A stretch of DNA of 50,298 nucleotides from Mycoplasmatota bacterium (GCA_030600605.1 JAUVLT010000003.1:1-50298), one strand, 5' to 3'; shown: positions 21,246 through 32,541, numbered from the stretch's first letter. Numbers and translations are program-made. Notes: generated from the sequence alone by a model not told the origin.

Positions 21246-22364
21246 CTAAAATATTGAAAATATAGTATTACCTAGCATTAAACCATTTCTAGTGAAATAT
21301 AACTGATCATTTTTCAATTCTAATAAATTTTGATTAATAAATTCTTCGATTTCTGGGTATAATTCAAGTAAATCAACATTATATTTGTTGTTTACATAGT
21401 TTATGTTAACTCCTGAAAGTAATCTTAATCCCATGATTAATTCCTCTCTTAACGGTTCAATATTGTGTGTTTCTCTAATTGGGTATCCCTCTTCTTGCAG
21501 GGCTAAAATATACTTTCTTATATTTCGTATATTAGAAAACCTTTTACCTCTGTAGAGTGAGTGAGAGCCACTACCAAGTCCTAAATATTGTTTGTTTTTC
21601 CAATATACTAAATTGTGAAGAGATTTATACCCTTTTTTTGAAAAGTTACTAATTTCGTAGTGATTAAATCCGGCATTTATTAAGGAATCAATCACTTTAT
21701 TATACATTAAGGCTTCCAGATCTTCATCGTTCATGCTTATTTTATTTTGACGATATAAATAATGTAATTTTGTCTTTTCTTCAAGGATTAATGAATAATA
21801 TGAAATATGCTTAATTGGAAGTTTTAAGACTTCAGCGATATCTTCTTCTAATTCTTCTAAGGATTGATTAATAAGCGAAAACATCATATCAACATTTATA
21901 TTGTCAATATTGCATTTTAGGAGATTATCTATTGCTGTTGTAACATCATTTTTATTGTGTGTTCTTCCTAAAAACTCTAAATGTGATTTATTAAATGTTT
22001 GAACCCCAACACTTACTCTATTTATTCCATAATTTTGGAATAATTGAGCTAATTCAATAGTAATATCATTGGGATTTGTTTCAATTGTGAACTCAGCAAG
22101 TGCTTTTACATTTATTAATGAATCGATACATATAAAAAGGTCTTCAATTAAGTCAATTGGTAAACTAGATGGTGTTCCACCACCAATATAGATTGTGAGT
22201 AGATTACTATATTCAAATTTGTGATTGTTTAGCTCTTTAATTAAAGAACTCATATAGCGTTTTTTCTTATCTAAAGAGGCGATTTCCTTATGAAAATCAC
22301 AATATGTACATATTTTCTCACAAAATGGAATATGAATATATAAAGCAGTTAACATAATATACAC
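21246..22364 (-). CDS. hemW: HemW-type radical SAM heme chaperone / coproporphyrinogen III oxidase-like
   Basis: YIHIPFCEKICTYCDFHK (CxxxCxxC), TIYIGGGTPSSLP, NRVSVGVQTFN, HYEISNFSKKGYKSLHNLVYWKNKQYLGLGSGSHS. Confidence 0.93.
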   Translation of the reverse strand: MYIMLTALYIHIPFCEKICTYCDFHKEIASLDKKKRYMSSLIKELNNHKFEYSNLLTIYIGGGTPSSLPIDLIEDLFICIDSLINVKALAEFTIETNPNDITIELAQLFQNYGINRVSVGVQTFNKSHLEFLGRTHNKNDVTTAIDNLLKCNIDNINVDMMFSLINQSLEELEEDIAEVLKLPIKHISYYSLILEEKTKLHYLYRQNKISMNDEDLEALMYNKVIDSLINAGFNHYEISNFSKKGYKSLHNLVYWKNKQYLGLGSGSHSLYRGKRFSNIRNIRKYILALQEEGYPIRETHNIEPLREELIMGLRLLSGVNINYVNNKYNVDLLELYPEIEEFINQNLLELKNDQLYFTRNGLMLGNTIFSIF

Positions 22365-22512
22365 CTCATTACAATACTACCATATAATACATGAAAAAAG
22401 TTTGTTTTTTAAAAAATATATACATCTTCACTATTCTTTCACAGTTTTAACATATCGATATCACATAAATAAAATATAATAAATAAAACCCGAATAAAGG
22501 AGGAACAAAAAA

Positions 22513-23130
22513 ATGAAAAAAATAACCATTATCATATTTTCACTTCTACTAGTATTAATACTTGTTGGTTGTGATGATACTAGTGAACTTATTTTAATTG
22601 AAAATGAAGATATAATTGAAGATAAAATAGTCACTGATGAGGAAGTTGTTCTAGATGAAAACATAAATATTGAAGCAGAATTGGTACTTTTAGCAGATTT
22701 AACATGGGGAGCAAGCGTAGCATTAAGCTCTAGTAATCTTACAATTGAAGATATGTTGCTTTATGCGATACAAGATGAGTACAGTGCTCAAGCTGAATAT
22801 GCATATATTCTTGAGAATTTTGAAATAACAAAGCCTTTTTCAAATATTATTATTGCAGAGGGTAGTCATATTGAAATGTTGTTACCATTGTTTTCAACAT
22901 ATGAAATTTATGTTCCAGAAAACACTTCAAATGACCATTTAATTGAAATTGAAAGTATTTACGAAGCATTTGAAACAGGTGTTTATGCTGAAATTATAAA
23001 TATTGCTATGTACAATACTTTTTTAGAGTATGATTTACCTGATGATATTGAAACTGTTTTTATCTCGTTGAGAGATGCTTCAATGAACCATCTTGAAGCG
23101 TTTGAAAAGAACTTAGCAAAGTTACAATAA
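22513..23130 (+). CDS. lipoprotein with ferritin-like (DUF2202-like) domain
   Basis: Lipobox LILVGCDD; LLYAIQDEYSAQAEYAYILENFEITKPFSNIIIAEGSHIEMLLPLF...YEAFETGVYAE E/ExxH four-helix pattern. Confidence 0.75.
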   Translation: MKKITIIIFSLLLVLILVGCDDTSELILIENEDIIEDKIVTDEEVVLDENINIEAELVLLADLTWGASVALSSSNLTIEDMLLYAIQDEYSAQAEYAYILENFEITKPFSNIIIAEGSHIEMLLPLFSTYEIYVPENTSNDHLIEIESIYEAFETGVYAEIINIAMYNTFLEYDLPDDIETVFISLRDASMNHLEAFEKNLAKLQ

Positions 23131-23147
23131 ACTCTGATTTAATAAAA

Positions 23148-23171
23148 AAGAAGCCCTAGCAAGGGCTTCTT
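23148..23171. terminator. bidirectional terminator between the lipoprotein gene and lepA
   Basis: agaagccctagcaagggcttctt. Confidence 0.75.
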
Positions 23172-23175
23172 ATAT

Positions 23176-25008
23176 TTAGTCATCAAGTTTTAATACAGTA
23201 AGGAAAGCTTCTTGAGGTATTTCGACACTACCAATACTTTTCATTTTTTTCTTTCCTTTTTTTTGTTTTTCAAGTAATTTCTTCTTTCGCGTAATATCCC
23301 CACCATAGCACTTTGCAAGTACATTCTTACGCATAGCTTTAATTGTACTACGAGCGATTATTTTGTTATTTATTGCTGCTTGAACTGGGACTTCAAACAT
23401 ATGTCTTGGAATAATCTCTTTTAGTTTTTGGGTCATTGCTTTTCCTCTTTTATAAGAGAAATCTTGATGAACGATAATGCTTAATGCATCAACAACTTCA
23501 TTGTTTAGTAAAATATCCATTTTAACAAGCTTACTTGTTTTATAATTATGAAATTCATAATCAAATGAAGCATATCCCTTAGAATAAGATTTTAATTTAT
23601 CAAAGAAATCATAAACAATTTCTAATAAAGGCAAGTGATACACTAATTGAACTCTAGTATCACTAAGATATTTCATATCAACAAATATTCCACGTTTATA
23701 CTGACATAACTCCATAATATTGCCGACATATTCTTCTGGAGTTAAGATTGTAGCTACTACAATTGGTTCTTCAATTCTTTCGATTTTTTGAATTGGTGGT
23801 AAATCACTTGGATTATCTATCTTTATCATTGTTTGATCGGTTAGATAGATTTTATAGATTACACTCGGACTTGTAGCTATTAAAGGAATATTAAATTCTC
23901 TTTCAATTCTTTCTTGTATTATTTCCATATGTAATAAGCCAAGAAATCCAGTTCTAAAACCAAAACCTAAGGCTTGAGATGTTTCTGGTTCAAATATTAA
24001 ACTAGCGTCATTTAATTTTAAGCGACCTAGTGCTTCTCTTAAATCATTGTATTGTGCAGAATCAATTGGGAATAAGCCACAAAATACCATTGGATTTAAT
24101 GTTCTGTATCCAGGTAGTGGAGTATCTGCTTGTGGATTTTCTAATGTTATTGTGTCTCCTACTCTAACGTCTTCTATATTTTTTATTGATGCTATTAAGA
24201 AACCTACATCACCTGGTCCTAAATATTCTCTTTTTTCTTCTTTTGGGGTGAATACACCAACATCAATAACTTCGTAAACAGCATCGGTTGCCATCATTTT
24301 TATTTTATCACCCTTTTTAACAACTCCTTCAAATATTCTCACACTAGGAATAATCCCTCGGTAAGAGTCAAAATACGAATCAAATATTAAAGCTTTTAAA
24401 GGTGCTTTAGGGTTACCAAGTGGTGGTGGAACTTTTTTAACTATTTGTTCTAAAATATCTTTAATTCCGATACCTTCTTTGGCACTTGTTAATACTGCTT
24501 CACTAGTGTCTAATCCAATTATTTCTTCAATTTCTTGTTTCACTTTTTCAGGATCAGCACTTGGTAAATCAATTTTATTTATTACCGGTAAAATTTCTAA
24601 ATCATTATCTAGAGCTAAATAGACGTTAGCTAAAGTTTGAGCTTCAATACCCTGAGCAGCATCAACTACTAATATTGCTCCTTCACAAGCTGCTAAACTT
24701 CTTGAAACTTCATAAGTAAAGTCGACATGTCCTGGAGTATCAATTAAATGGAAAACATATTCTTTCTTGTCTTTTGCAGTATACTTTATTTCAACAGCAT
24801 TTAGTTTTATAGTAATACCACGTTCACGTTCTAAATCCATAGAATCTAGTAACTGTGCTTTCATTTCTCTACTTGAAATAGCATTTGTAATTTCTAAAAT
24901 ACGATCAGCTAAAGTAGATTTTCCATGGTCAATATGAGCTATAATCGAAAAATTTCGAATCATTTCTTGTCTTTTTTTAATTGCATCATAATTAACATTT
25001 TGACTCAT
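23176..25008 (-). CDS. lepA: elongation factor 4 (LepA)
   Basis: [55 protein letters not shown]-terminal [44 protein letters not shown]. Confidence 0.98.
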   Translation of the reverse strand: MSQNVNYDAIKKRQEMIRNFSIIAHIDHGKSTLADRILEITNAISSREMKAQLLDSMDLERERGITIKLNAVEIKYTAKDKKEYVFHLIDTPGHVDFTYEVSRSLAACEGAILVVDAAQGIEAQTLANVYLALDNDLEILPVINKIDLPSADPEKVKQEIEEIIGLDTSEAVLTSAKEGIGIKDILEQIVKKVPPPLGNPKAPLKALIFDSYFDSYRGIIPSVRIFEGVVKKGDKIKMMATDAVYEVIDVGVFTPKEEKREYLGPGDVGFLIASIKNIEDVRVGDTITLENPQADTPLPGYRTLNPMVFCGLFPIDSAQYNDLREALGRLKLNDASLIFEPETSQALGFGFRTGFLGLLHMEIIQERIEREFNIPLIATSPSVIYKIYLTDQTMIKIDNPSDLPPIQKIERIEEPIVVATILTPEEYVGNIMELCQYKRGIFVDMKYLSDTRVQLVYHLPLLEIVYDFFDKLKSYSKGYASFDYEFHNYKTSKLVKMDILLNNEVVDALSIIVHQDFSYKRGKAMTQKLKEIIPRHMFEVPVQAAINNKIIARSTIKAMRKNVLAKCYGGDITRKKKLLEKQKKGKKKMKSIGSVEIPQEAFLTVLKLDD

Positions 25009-25090
25009 ATTAGCACCTCCAATTTAACGCTAATTAATTTTACATTATATTTCCTATTATTGCAATGAAAAAGATTTACTTTATTAAAAT

Positions 25091-25112
25091 AAAACGGCAC
25101 AAATGTGCCGTT
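25091..25112 (-). terminator. Rho-independent terminator of yaaA
   Basis: aacggcacaaatgtgccgtt followed on the minus strand by a T-rich tract. Confidence 0.65.
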
Positions 25113-25815
25113 AAATCGTTCTTGTAAAAACCATATTTAACTTATCAGATAATTTAGTATTATATTCATAATTTGAGACGTTAAATTTTCTCATTTCATT
25201 AATAGTACTAATTTGCTTTATAATTAGATAGTTAAGAAATAATCCTCGTGCTTGTTTAGAGTATGTAGCCTGGTTAACATAACTATTGTTTTTAAACTGT
25301 AAAAATGAAATATTCAAAGTATTTGGAACATTAATCATCATTGAAAACTCGCTTGATGCCAAATTGATTATTAGTTCATTCTTAAAATAGTTATTTATAT
25401 CCCAAAGCTGATACAAATTAATTCCAATTTTCATTTTTAGGTCAAGTCGATAAGATTTGATTAGTGTACCGGGTTCTAAAATACCATAGAAAGCATCAAG
25501 GATTCTTAAATGAGTTTCAATATATTCATATTCTTTAGTGTGATAGTTTGTTTTATTAAGACCTTTATAAACTAAACCATTAAAGCTCTCAAAAGCGTGA
25601 GAAGTTACTAGATTAGCTGCATTATGAATATTATAATAGGTATTATCTAGGAGTTTATTGTTAATATTCATGATTTTTTTAAGATCATCTTTTGTAAACT
25701 TTTTGAGGATAGAAAGTATTTTGTTATGATTAGATGGATACAATGGTTCCTTGTCTAATAAGTAGATAGATTTCTTGGGATTTTGTGTTTTACTTGGAGA
25801 AATAATTATTTTCAT
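25111..25815 (-). CDS. yaaA: peroxide stress protein YaaA (DUF328/UPF0246)
   Basis: MKIIISPSKTQ, AFESFNGLVYKGL, LRILDAFYGILEPGTLIKSYRLDLKMKIG, NSYVNQATYSKQARGLFLNYLI. Confidence 0.88.
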   Translation of the reverse strand: MKIIISPSKTQNPKKSIYLLDKEPLYPSNHNKILSILKKFTKDDLKKIMNINNKLLDNTYYNIHNAANLVTSHAFESFNGLVYKGLNKTNYHTKEYEYIETHLRILDAFYGILEPGTLIKSYRLDLKMKIGINLYQLWDINNYFKNELIINLASSEFSMMINVPNTLNISFLQFKNNSYVNQATYSKQARGLFLNYLIIKQISTINEMRKFNVSNYEYNTKLSDKLNMVFTRTI

Positions 25816-25876
25816 CGTATCACCTCTTTTCCATTATATAATATGGTATAATAAATACAAGTTAGGAGTTGGTTTT

Positions 25877-26212
25877 ATGAATTTATTTTATTTTATTCAA
25901 AAATATTTAGATAAACAAGATGATATTAGTTTTAGAATAAAATGGGAAAAATTTGTACATAATAAAATTAAAAGGTTTATTACAGTTATCTTATTTATTT
26001 GGCTGTTTGGTAGTGTTGGATTCGGATATTTGATTATTCTTCTTATTGGTGGGTTTTTCGGATTTATACTGTTGATTCTTGTAAGTATCTATTTAGGATA
26101 TATACTATTTATTCAAACAATAAAGTTTTTAGCTGTTAATAATACAAGATATATACAAGGGAGTACAAATATTAATGAAAATGTATTTAATTACGATGAT
26201 ATTGTAGAATAA
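25877..26212 (+). CDS. small membrane protein of unknown function
   Basis: SD ttaggag before ATG at 25877; MNLFYFIQKYLDKQD... with two or three hydrophobic segments. Confidence 0.65.
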   Translation: MNLFYFIQKYLDKQDDISFRIKWEKFVHNKIKRFITVILFIWLFGSVGFGYLIILLIGGFFGFILLILVSIYLGYILFIQTIKFLAVNNTRYIQGSTNINENVFNYDDIVE

Positions 26213-26230
26213 TTAATGTAAAAGTAAAGA

Positions 26231-26253
26231 AAAGACGCATGAATGCGTCTTTT
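26231..26253. terminator. terminator shared by rnpB (-) and the small membrane protein gene (+)
   Basis: aaagacgcatgaatgcgtcttttttt. Confidence 0.75.
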
Positions 26254-26256
26254 TTT

Positions 26257-26598
26257 AAATTAATACCTTATAAGCCATGTTCTGTACCCTTTCGGGCGGC
26301 AACCATTTATCTACGTATGAATACGTCTCTTCATCAGTTCATTTACCGAATCAAAGTGCCCCTACCATAGTTTGGGTTTCTAGCTTGCGGGGTTTACCCG
26401 TTCCACCTTCATAGTTTCCTATAAAGCTCGTCTCTGTGGCACTTTTAAAGATACTAACACCATTTAACAGATGTTTTCTCAGCCGTCACTTTCGTGCATA
26501 GAGTTATTGTTTCCTCTATCACAATCACTACAAGCATCTCAGCTTGTGCTAGCATGGACTTTCCTAACATTTCTGCTCGGTCACCCGGGTATTAATTA
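26257..26598 (-). ncRNA. rnpB: RNase P RNA component
   Basis: Reverse strand contains ...GGAAAGTCCATGCTAGCACAAGCTGAGATGCTTGTAGTG... and ...CCGCCCGAAAGGGTACAGAACATGGCTTATAAGG...; terminal complementary ends ATTAATACC/GGTATTAAT (P1). Confidence 0.92.
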
Positions 26599-26784
26599 TT
26601 TAGATAGTTCTTCTTCTAGTATTTCTTCTAAATCTTCAATGCATGATCCACAAGTAATGCCTGCTTCTGTAGCATCACCTATTTTTTCGATAGTGTTGGC
26701 ACCATTATGGATAGCATTTACGATTTCTTCATAAGTTATCCCCTGACAATGACAAATTATTTCATCGTGATCTCTCATTTTCAA
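26596..26784 (-). CDS. BFD-like [2Fe-2S]-binding domain protein
   Basis: IICHCQGITYEEIVNAIHNGANTIEKIGDATEAGITCGSCIEDLEEIL: CxC...CxxC BFD pattern. Confidence 0.82.
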   Translation of the reverse strand: MKMRDHDEIICHCQGITYEEIVNAIHNGANTIEKIGDATEAGITCGSCIEDLEEILEEELSK

Positions 26785-26820
26785 GCACCTCCTGTTAAAT
26801 TACCCTATACAGAGTAATAA

Positions 26821-28983
26821 TTATTTTTGTTCAGGTGTTTTTGTGACAATAGGTTTTGGAGTTGGTTTTGGTCTTGGTAAAACTGCTTTTCTTGATAAAT
26901 CAACTCGTCCTTTATCGTCAATTCCAATTACCTTAACACTAATAATGTCACCCATTTTGACAACATCTTCAGTTCTCTGGACTCTTTCATGAGCTAATTT
27001 GGAGATATGACATAATCCGTCAGTTCCCTTCCAAAGTTCAATGAAACATCCAAATTTTTCAATTCTTACTACTTTTCCGTTATATATTTCGCCAACTTTA
27101 GCTACTTTGACGATTTGTTCAATTATTTTAATTGCTTTTGCTATGTCAACTGTATTGGTATGCATTATTGTAACTCGACCATCTTGTTCAATGTCAATTT
27201 TAACATCGTTACATTGTTCAATAATATTAGTAATTTGTTTACCACCTGGGCCGATAACATCTCTAATTTTATCCGGGTCAATTTGAAGTAATTTTACTTT
27301 TGGAGCATGTTCTGAAACTTCTTCTCTTGCTTTAGCAATAACACTATTCATATTTTTTAGGATTTCTAATCTGGCAATTCTTGCTTGTTCTAAAGCTTCA
27401 GCCATAATATCGCTAGTAATTCCATCAATCTTGATATCCATTTGAAGAGCTGTGATTCCATCTTCTGTTCCAGCAACTTTGAAATCCATATCTCCATTAT
27501 GATCTTCCATACCTTGGATATCAGTTAGAATAGAGTAACTGTCTCCTTCTTTGATTAATCCCATAGCAATACCTGCGACAGGAGATTTAATTGGAACACC
27601 AGCAGCCATTAGACTCATACTACCAGCACATATTGTTGCTTGTGAGCTTGATCCATTGCTTTCTAATATTTCAGATACTACGCGAACTGTATAAGGAAAT
27701 TCTTCTTCATTAGGCATTACTTGTTTTAATGCGCGTTCACCAAGCATACCGTGTCCGATTTCTCTTCTACCTGCGCCCATATATCTTCCAGTTTCACCTA
27801 CGCTGTATGGTGGGAAGTTGTAGTGTAACATAAATTTTTTCTCTTCTCTTTCAGCTATCCCATCAATAATTTTATGTTCTCTTAATGATCCCAGAGTTGT
27901 TAGTGCTAAAGCTTGAGTTTGTCCTCTTGTAAACATTGCACTACCGTGTGTTCTTGTAAATAAATCAATTTTAGATTCAAGGGGTCTTAATTCATTAAGT
28001 TTACGACCATCAGGTCTGATTTTTTCGATACTTATTAATCTTCTTAATTCATCTTTTACAACATCATGACAAACAGTTGAAATGTTAGATATTAGTTGTT
28101 TAAGATCATCTTTATCCATATCTTTATTATCTTCTTGATATTGAGCGATAATATCGTCAGTAACTGCTGTAATTCCTTCATCTCTCGCTTGTTTTTCTTC
28201 TGTGCGAACTGCTTTAACCATATCTTCTTCAATTTTTATTTTTATTTCTTGGAAGAAATCTGGGTCTACTACATTATATTCATATTCTACTTTTTCTTTT
28301 CCTACTTCTTTAATTATTTCTTCTTGGAAAACAACAATTTTTTTAATCCATTCGTGTCCAAAATTAATTGCTGCTAACATATCTTCTTCACTAACTATTT
28401 TAGCACTTGATTCTACCATGTTAATAGCAAATTTAGTACCTGCTACAGTTAATTCAATGTCAGATAATTCTTGTTGAGCAATTGTCGGATTAACGACGAA
28501 TTGACCATCAATTCTACCAACATTTACCCCTGCGATTGGCCCATTAAATGGGATTTGACTAATTCCTAGTACAATACTACTTCCGATCATAGCAGTCATT
28601 TCTGGTGAGAAATCTTGATTCCCACTCATTACTTGATTAATTACTTGGACTTCATTTCTAAAACCATCAGGGAATAGTGGTCTAAGTGGTCTGTCTATTA
28701 ATCTTGAAGTTAATGTTTCATTGTCACTAGGTCTTCCTTCTCTTTTTAAAAATCCTCCTGGGATTTTTCCTCCGGCATACATCTTTTCTTGATAAATACA
28801 CATTAGTGGAAAGAAATTGGTTGGAACTTGTCTCTTAGAAATTGCGACAACACTTAATACAGCTGTATCTTCATATCTAATAATTGCTGCTCCTGCTGCT
28901 TGTTTAGCAACTTCTCCGATTTCTACTACTAGGCTGTGCCCATTAATTTTCATCTCGAATATTCTTACGTCAGTCATATTCAT
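26821..28983 (-). CDS. pnp: polyribonucleotide nucleotidyltransferase
   Basis: [70 protein letters not shown] (KH), C-terminal S1 domain. Confidence 0.98.
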   Translation of the reverse strand: MNMTDVRIFEMKINGHSLVVEIGEVAKQAAGAAIIRYEDTAVLSVVAISKRQVPTNFFPLMCIYQEKMYAGGKIPGGFLKREGRPSDNETLTSRLIDRPLRPLFPDGFRNEVQVINQVMSGNQDFSPEMTAMIGSSIVLGISQIPFNGPIAGVNVGRIDGQFVVNPTIAQQELSDIELTVAGTKFAINMVESSAKIVSEEDMLAAINFGHEWIKKIVVFQEEIIKEVGKEKVEYEYNVVDPDFFQEIKIKIEEDMVKAVRTEEKQARDEGITAVTDDIIAQYQEDNKDMDKDDLKQLISNISTVCHDVVKDELRRLISIEKIRPDGRKLNELRPLESKIDLFTRTHGSAMFTRGQTQALALTTLGSLREHKIIDGIAEREEKKFMLHYNFPPYSVGETGRYMGAGRREIGHGMLGERALKQVMPNEEEFPYTVRVVSEILESNGSSSQATICAGSMSLMAAGVPIKSPVAGIAMGLIKEGDSYSILTDIQGMEDHNGDMDFKVAGTEDGITALQMDIKIDGITSDIMAEALEQARIARLEILKNMNSVIAKAREEVSEHAPKVKLLQIDPDKIRDVIGPGGKQITNIIEQCNDVKIDIEQDGRVTIMHTNTVDIAKAIKIIEQIVKVAKVGEIYNGKVVRIEKFGCFIELWKGTDGLCHISKLAHERVQRTEDVVKMGDIISVKVIGIDDKGRVDLSRKAVLPRPKPTPKPIVTKTPEQK

Positions 28984-29096
28984 TTTCCTCTTTTCTTTTT
29001 CTTCTCTTATTTTATTTTATTCAATTTATTATAATACCATAAATGTATCTAAAAAGATAGAAATAATATCTAATGTTGAAATTAATATCATATTTT

Positions 29097-29122
29097 AAAA
29101 AAAAGGCAAATAATTTTGCCTC
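29097..29122 (-). terminator. terminator of AI-2E family gene
   Basis: aaaaaaaaggcaaataattttgcct (T tract on minus strand). Confidence 0.6.
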
Positions 29123-29138
29123 TTCATAAAATATATAT

Positions 29139-30233
29139 TTATTGTTTTTTTGGTTTTAATTCTGGTATTTTTTTGATTTCTTGAAAGTATTCAAATGTTA
29201 CTTTTGTTATTCCCGTAATCGGAATTGCGACAATAATTCCTGTAACTCCAAAAAGAGCACCAAAGAAGATAAAACTTGATAATACTAATAATGGATGAAG
29301 GCTTACTTCCCTGCCCATAATCCATGGTTGAATAATTCCACCTTGTAAAGCTTGACCAATAAAATTACCAATTATTATCGCAATGAATGTCCATTCACCA
29401 AACATTAATGTATCTGGGACAGTAAATGAATACAATAATGGAAGCAATATTCCGATAAATCCACCTATATAAGGTATTATATCTAGAAAACCTAAAGTAA
29501 ACCCAAAGAAGATACTTCTTTCACCAAGACCCAAAATAAAGAAAATTATTGTAAAGAAGATACTCATTATAAACATTGACAAGAATCTGCCATTAAAGTA
29601 TTTCTCGATTACTTGGTTAGATCTAATACCTAGTTCTTTAACATGTAATTTATATTTTTCGGGTACAATAATTAAGAAACCTTCAAATATTCTATCTTTA
29701 TCATGCAATATGAAAAATAAGAAAACAGGAATTAAGACAATACTTATAACAATACTTGCTAGACTTCTAAAAAGATTGAAAACATTAATAATTATTGGGG
29801 ACATACTATCAAGATTAATATAATCACTGATTGTACTATAGAAATCTGCAAATCTTTCACTATTTTCAGTGAAATCATTAATATATGCTATGATATTATC
29901 CCAATCTCGATAGATAAAGATAATTGCTTGATCATAAATCATCTGTCCAACCAAGACAACAAACAATACAATTATAAATAATAGTAAAAGAAAAACAATA
30001 CTAATGCTTAGCCATCGTATTTTTAGTCTTTTATCGATAAATTTAACAATTGGAGCGAGTAAATAACTAATAAATAATGCTACTGCTAAAGGAAATACAA
30101 TAGCATTTATAGCATTGAACAGAGTTTCTATTTGAGTGCTAAATAATTCATTTAAATATTTCATTGAAATTAAGATTAATGCGAGAATTCCTAATTTTTG
30201 TAATAAGGCGATTCTTTTTTCAGAACTTTTCAT
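29139..30233 (-). CDS. AI-2E family transporter / permease
   Basis: FTLGFLDIIPYIGGFIGILLPLLYSF, GGIIQPWIMGREVSLHPLLVLSSFIFFGALFGVTGIIVAIPI. Confidence 0.9.
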   Translation of the reverse strand: MKSSEKRIALLQKLGILALILISMKYLNELFSTQIETLFNAINAIVFPLAVALFISYLLAPIVKFIDKRLKIRWLSISIVFLLLLFIIVLFVVLVGQMIYDQAIIFIYRDWDNIIAYINDFTENSERFADFYSTISDYINLDSMSPIIINVFNLFRSLASIVISIVLIPVFLFFILHDKDRIFEGFLIIVPEKYKLHVKELGIRSNQVIEKYFNGRFLSMFIMSIFFTIIFFILGLGERSIFFGFTLGFLDIIPYIGGFIGILLPLLYSFTVPDTLMFGEWTFIAIIIGNFIGQALQGGIIQPWIMGREVSLHPLLVLSSFIFFGALFGVTGIIVAIPITGITKVTFEYFQEIKKIPELKPKKQ

Positions 30234-30274
30234 ATTTTTAATCCTCCATTTATCATTATATCATAAATTTCAAG

Positions 30275-30301
30275 AAAAAAAGCGCATATTAGCGCTTTTT
30301 T
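30275..30301 (-). terminator. terminator of rpsO
   Basis: aaaaaaagcgcatattagcgcttttt. Confidence 0.65.
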
Positions 30302-30570
30302 TATCTTCTTAATCCTAATTTTTCAATAAGATCACGATATCTTTTTACATCTTTTTTAGCTAGGTATTTAAGTAAATTTCTTCGGTGTCCTACTTTTTTA
30401 AGTAATCCACGTCTTGAATGATAATCATGTTTATGAATTAATAAATGTTTGTTTAATTCAAGAATTTCATGAGTTAAAAGTGCAACTTGTACTTCACAGC
30501 TTCCTGTGTCACCATCTTTAACGCGATATTCTTCAACAATTGATTTTTTAGTTTCGCTAGTTAATGCCAT
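30301..30570 (-). CDS. rpsO: 30S ribosomal protein S15
   Basis: [70 protein letters not shown]. Confidence 0.98.
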   Translation of the reverse strand: MALTSETKKSIVEEYRVKDGDTGSCEVQVALLTHEILELNKHLLIHKHDYHSRRGLLKKVGHRRNLLKYLAKKDVKRYRDLIEKLGLRR

Positions 30571-30654
30571 AATTATTCCTCCTTTTTTATTTTCTTACCT
30601 GATTCATAGAATATCGTTGGAGTGTCGATAATCAAAGAGTTAGGCGCGATTTTT

Positions 30655-30682
30655 ATTATATCATAGTAATTAATATATGCAA
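30655..30682 (-). promoter_or_regulatory. putative promoter of rpsO
   Basis: Minus strand TTGCAT-16-TATAAT, leaving a leader of roughly 80 nt. Confidence 0.55.
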
Positions 30683-30685
30683 GTA

Positions 30686-31603
30686 TTATTTCTTAAGGGT
30701 TTTAAAAACGTTAATTGTTTTTATTTTATCTTTATCAATTTCTTCTATTAATGCCTCTATTGTGTCAAATTTTATTTCATCTCGGAGTCTTTTTATGAAT
30801 TTTATTTCAATAATATCACCATAAATGTTTTTATCAAAATCAAAAATATTAGATTCTACACTTAAATCAATTCGACAGTTCAATGTCGGGTTATGACCAA
30901 CACTTGTCATTGATTCATACCATTTTCCCGAAACTTTTGTTAATGTAACATAAACGCCTCTTTTTGGGATAAAAAAGCCATTTGTTGAAATATTAGCTGT
31001 TGGGTATCCAATCATCATTCCTTTTTTAGCACCGTGAATTACTTCTCCAGTAATAGAGTAATAGTCTCCTAATACCTCTTTTACACGATCAACTTGTCCT
31101 GATCTTATTAAGTCTCTAATATGGGTACTACCGACTTTATACCCTTCGTAAGTTACTTCTTCCACTACGATGGTATTAAACCGTTTATCTTGTAGTAATG
31201 TCTTTACATTACCGCTTCCTCTAACACCAAATTTAAAATCAAATCCACAAATGATTGTATCAATATTTTTTAAGTATAAATCAATAAACTCATTAGGTGT
31301 TAGTAATGCTTTTTCTTTTGAAAACTCAATTATATAAATAAAATCTAAATCAAATTGTTTGAAAAGCTTTATTTTGCGATCTAATGGTGTTAAATAAAAG
31401 TAATCTAAATCAAATAATATACTTTTTGGATGAATATCAAATGTAATAACTGCTTTCGCAAAACCTTTTTTATTAGCAATTTTAATTGTTTTCTTAATTA
31501 ATTCTTTATGTGCTAGATGAACACCATCAAAGAAGCCAATTGCGGCTACTGTATTATGTGTTACCAGATTACCATTTAGTTTTATTATTTTCATATTAAT
31601 CAA
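30686..31603 (-). CDS. ribF: bifunctional riboflavin kinase/FAD synthetase
   Basis: AAIGFFDGVHLAHKELI, VSTHIRDLI-like STHIRDLIRSG, GEVIHGAKKGMMIGYPTANI, KRGVYVT. Confidence 0.93.
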   Translation of the reverse strand: MINMKIIKLNGNLVTHNTVAAIGFFDGVHLAHKELIKKTIKIANKKGFAKAVITFDIHPKSILFDLDYFYLTPLDRKIKLFKQFDLDFIYIIEFSKEKALLTPNEFIDLYLKNIDTIICGFDFKFGVRGSGNVKTLLQDKRFNTIVVEEVTYEGYKVGSTHIRDLIRSGQVDRVKEVLGDYYSITGEVIHGAKKGMMIGYPTANISTNGFFIPKRGVYVTLTKVSGKWYESMTSVGHNPTLNCRIDLSVESNIFDFDKNIYGDIIEIKFIKRLRDEIKFDTIEALIEEIDKDKIKTINVFKTLKK

Positions 31604-32480
31604 CCTTTTCTAAAAAGACGTTAATTGCCTTCATTTTAGACTCTGTAGGGTGTTTATCGTATATGGCTAATAGATTATCATCTTGGTCAACTAAGCGTGT
31701 TAAAGAGTAATTATCAAAATATTTTAAGCTAATTGCCATTCCATTTTTTATATGATGCATTAGTTCATCAGTAACAACTAATTTGTTTAAATCTGATAAA
31801 GCGTTAGATAAAGAAATTAGTTGATAATCACCTTTTTGGATTTCGTCTAAAGTATAGCTATCTTCAATTTTAAATTTTCCCGCTTTTAAGCGCTGTAGTT
31901 TATAGTTGTGAGCTGGGTAGTTTAACTTTTTTCCGATATCATAAGATAATGTTCTGACATATAGACCTTTTGAACTATGAACGACGTAATCAAAGTAAGC
32001 TAAGCCATCCGCATATATAATATCACTTATTCTTTTGATGTCAAATACTTCGATAATTCTTGAAGGTATATCATCAATAATAATCCCTTTACGAGCGTAT
32101 TCATAAAGTCTTTTTCCCTTATATTTAATTGCAGAGTACATCGGAGGTGTTTGTGTATATAATCCTTTAAAAGAATTTAAGACCTCATCAATAGCTGTTA
32201 ATTTTTGAACATTTTTCTTTTCTATTATTGTTCCGGAATTATCCAAAGTATCAGTAGATTGACCAATTGCGATTGTTGAAAGATAGGTTTTTTCATCGTT
32301 GTTAAGGTATTTCATGATTTTAGTACCTTTATTAACGCCCACAACCAAAACACCGGTCGCATCAGGATCTAATGTTCCTGTATGACCAAGTTTTCTTGTT
32401 TTTAAAATACCTCTTAAAACATTAATTACATCATGAGATGTGTAACCAATTGGTTTGTTAACTAATAATATACCATCCAT
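31596..32480 (-). CDS. truB: tRNA pseudouridine(55) synthase
   Basis: GILLVNKPIGYTSHDVI, LGHTGTLDPDATGVL, QTPPMYSAIKYKGKRLYEYAR, SSKGLYVRTLSYDIG. Confidence 0.96.
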   Translation of the reverse strand: MDGILLVNKPIGYTSHDVINVLRGILKTRKLGHTGTLDPDATGVLVVGVNKGTKIMKYLNNDEKTYLSTIAIGQSTDTLDNSGTIIEKKNVQKLTAIDEVLNSFKGLYTQTPPMYSAIKYKGKRLYEYARKGIIIDDIPSRIIEVFDIKRISDIIYADGLAYFDYVVHSSKGLYVRTLSYDIGKKLNYPAHNYKLQRLKAGKFKIEDSYTLDEIQKGDYQLISLSNALSDLNKLVVTDELMHHIKNGMAISLKYFDNYSLTRLVDQDDNLLAIYDKHPTESKMKAINVFLEKVD

Positions 32481-32510
32481 CTAATCACCACCATAATTAT
32501 ACAATAAAGC

Positions 32511-32541
32511 AAAAAAAAAACCAAGATTTAAACTCGGTTAT
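32511..32541 (-). terminator. terminator of trxA
   Basis: aaaaaaaaaaccaagatttaaactcggtt. Confidence 0.6.

Noticed and set aside
26471-26734. 87-aa plus-strand ORF
   Set aside because: Lies over rnpB and the BFD-like gene on the opposite strand; no homology or SD.
28096-28477. Overlapping plus-strand ORFs inside pnp
   Set aside because: Antisense to conserved PNPase; Phe/Ile/Ser-rich shadow frames. Same reasoning for 27041-27286, 24047-24277, 10621-10881, 4431-4676, 9142-9414, 9644-9832, 39719-39913, 44695-44901 and 50022-50234.
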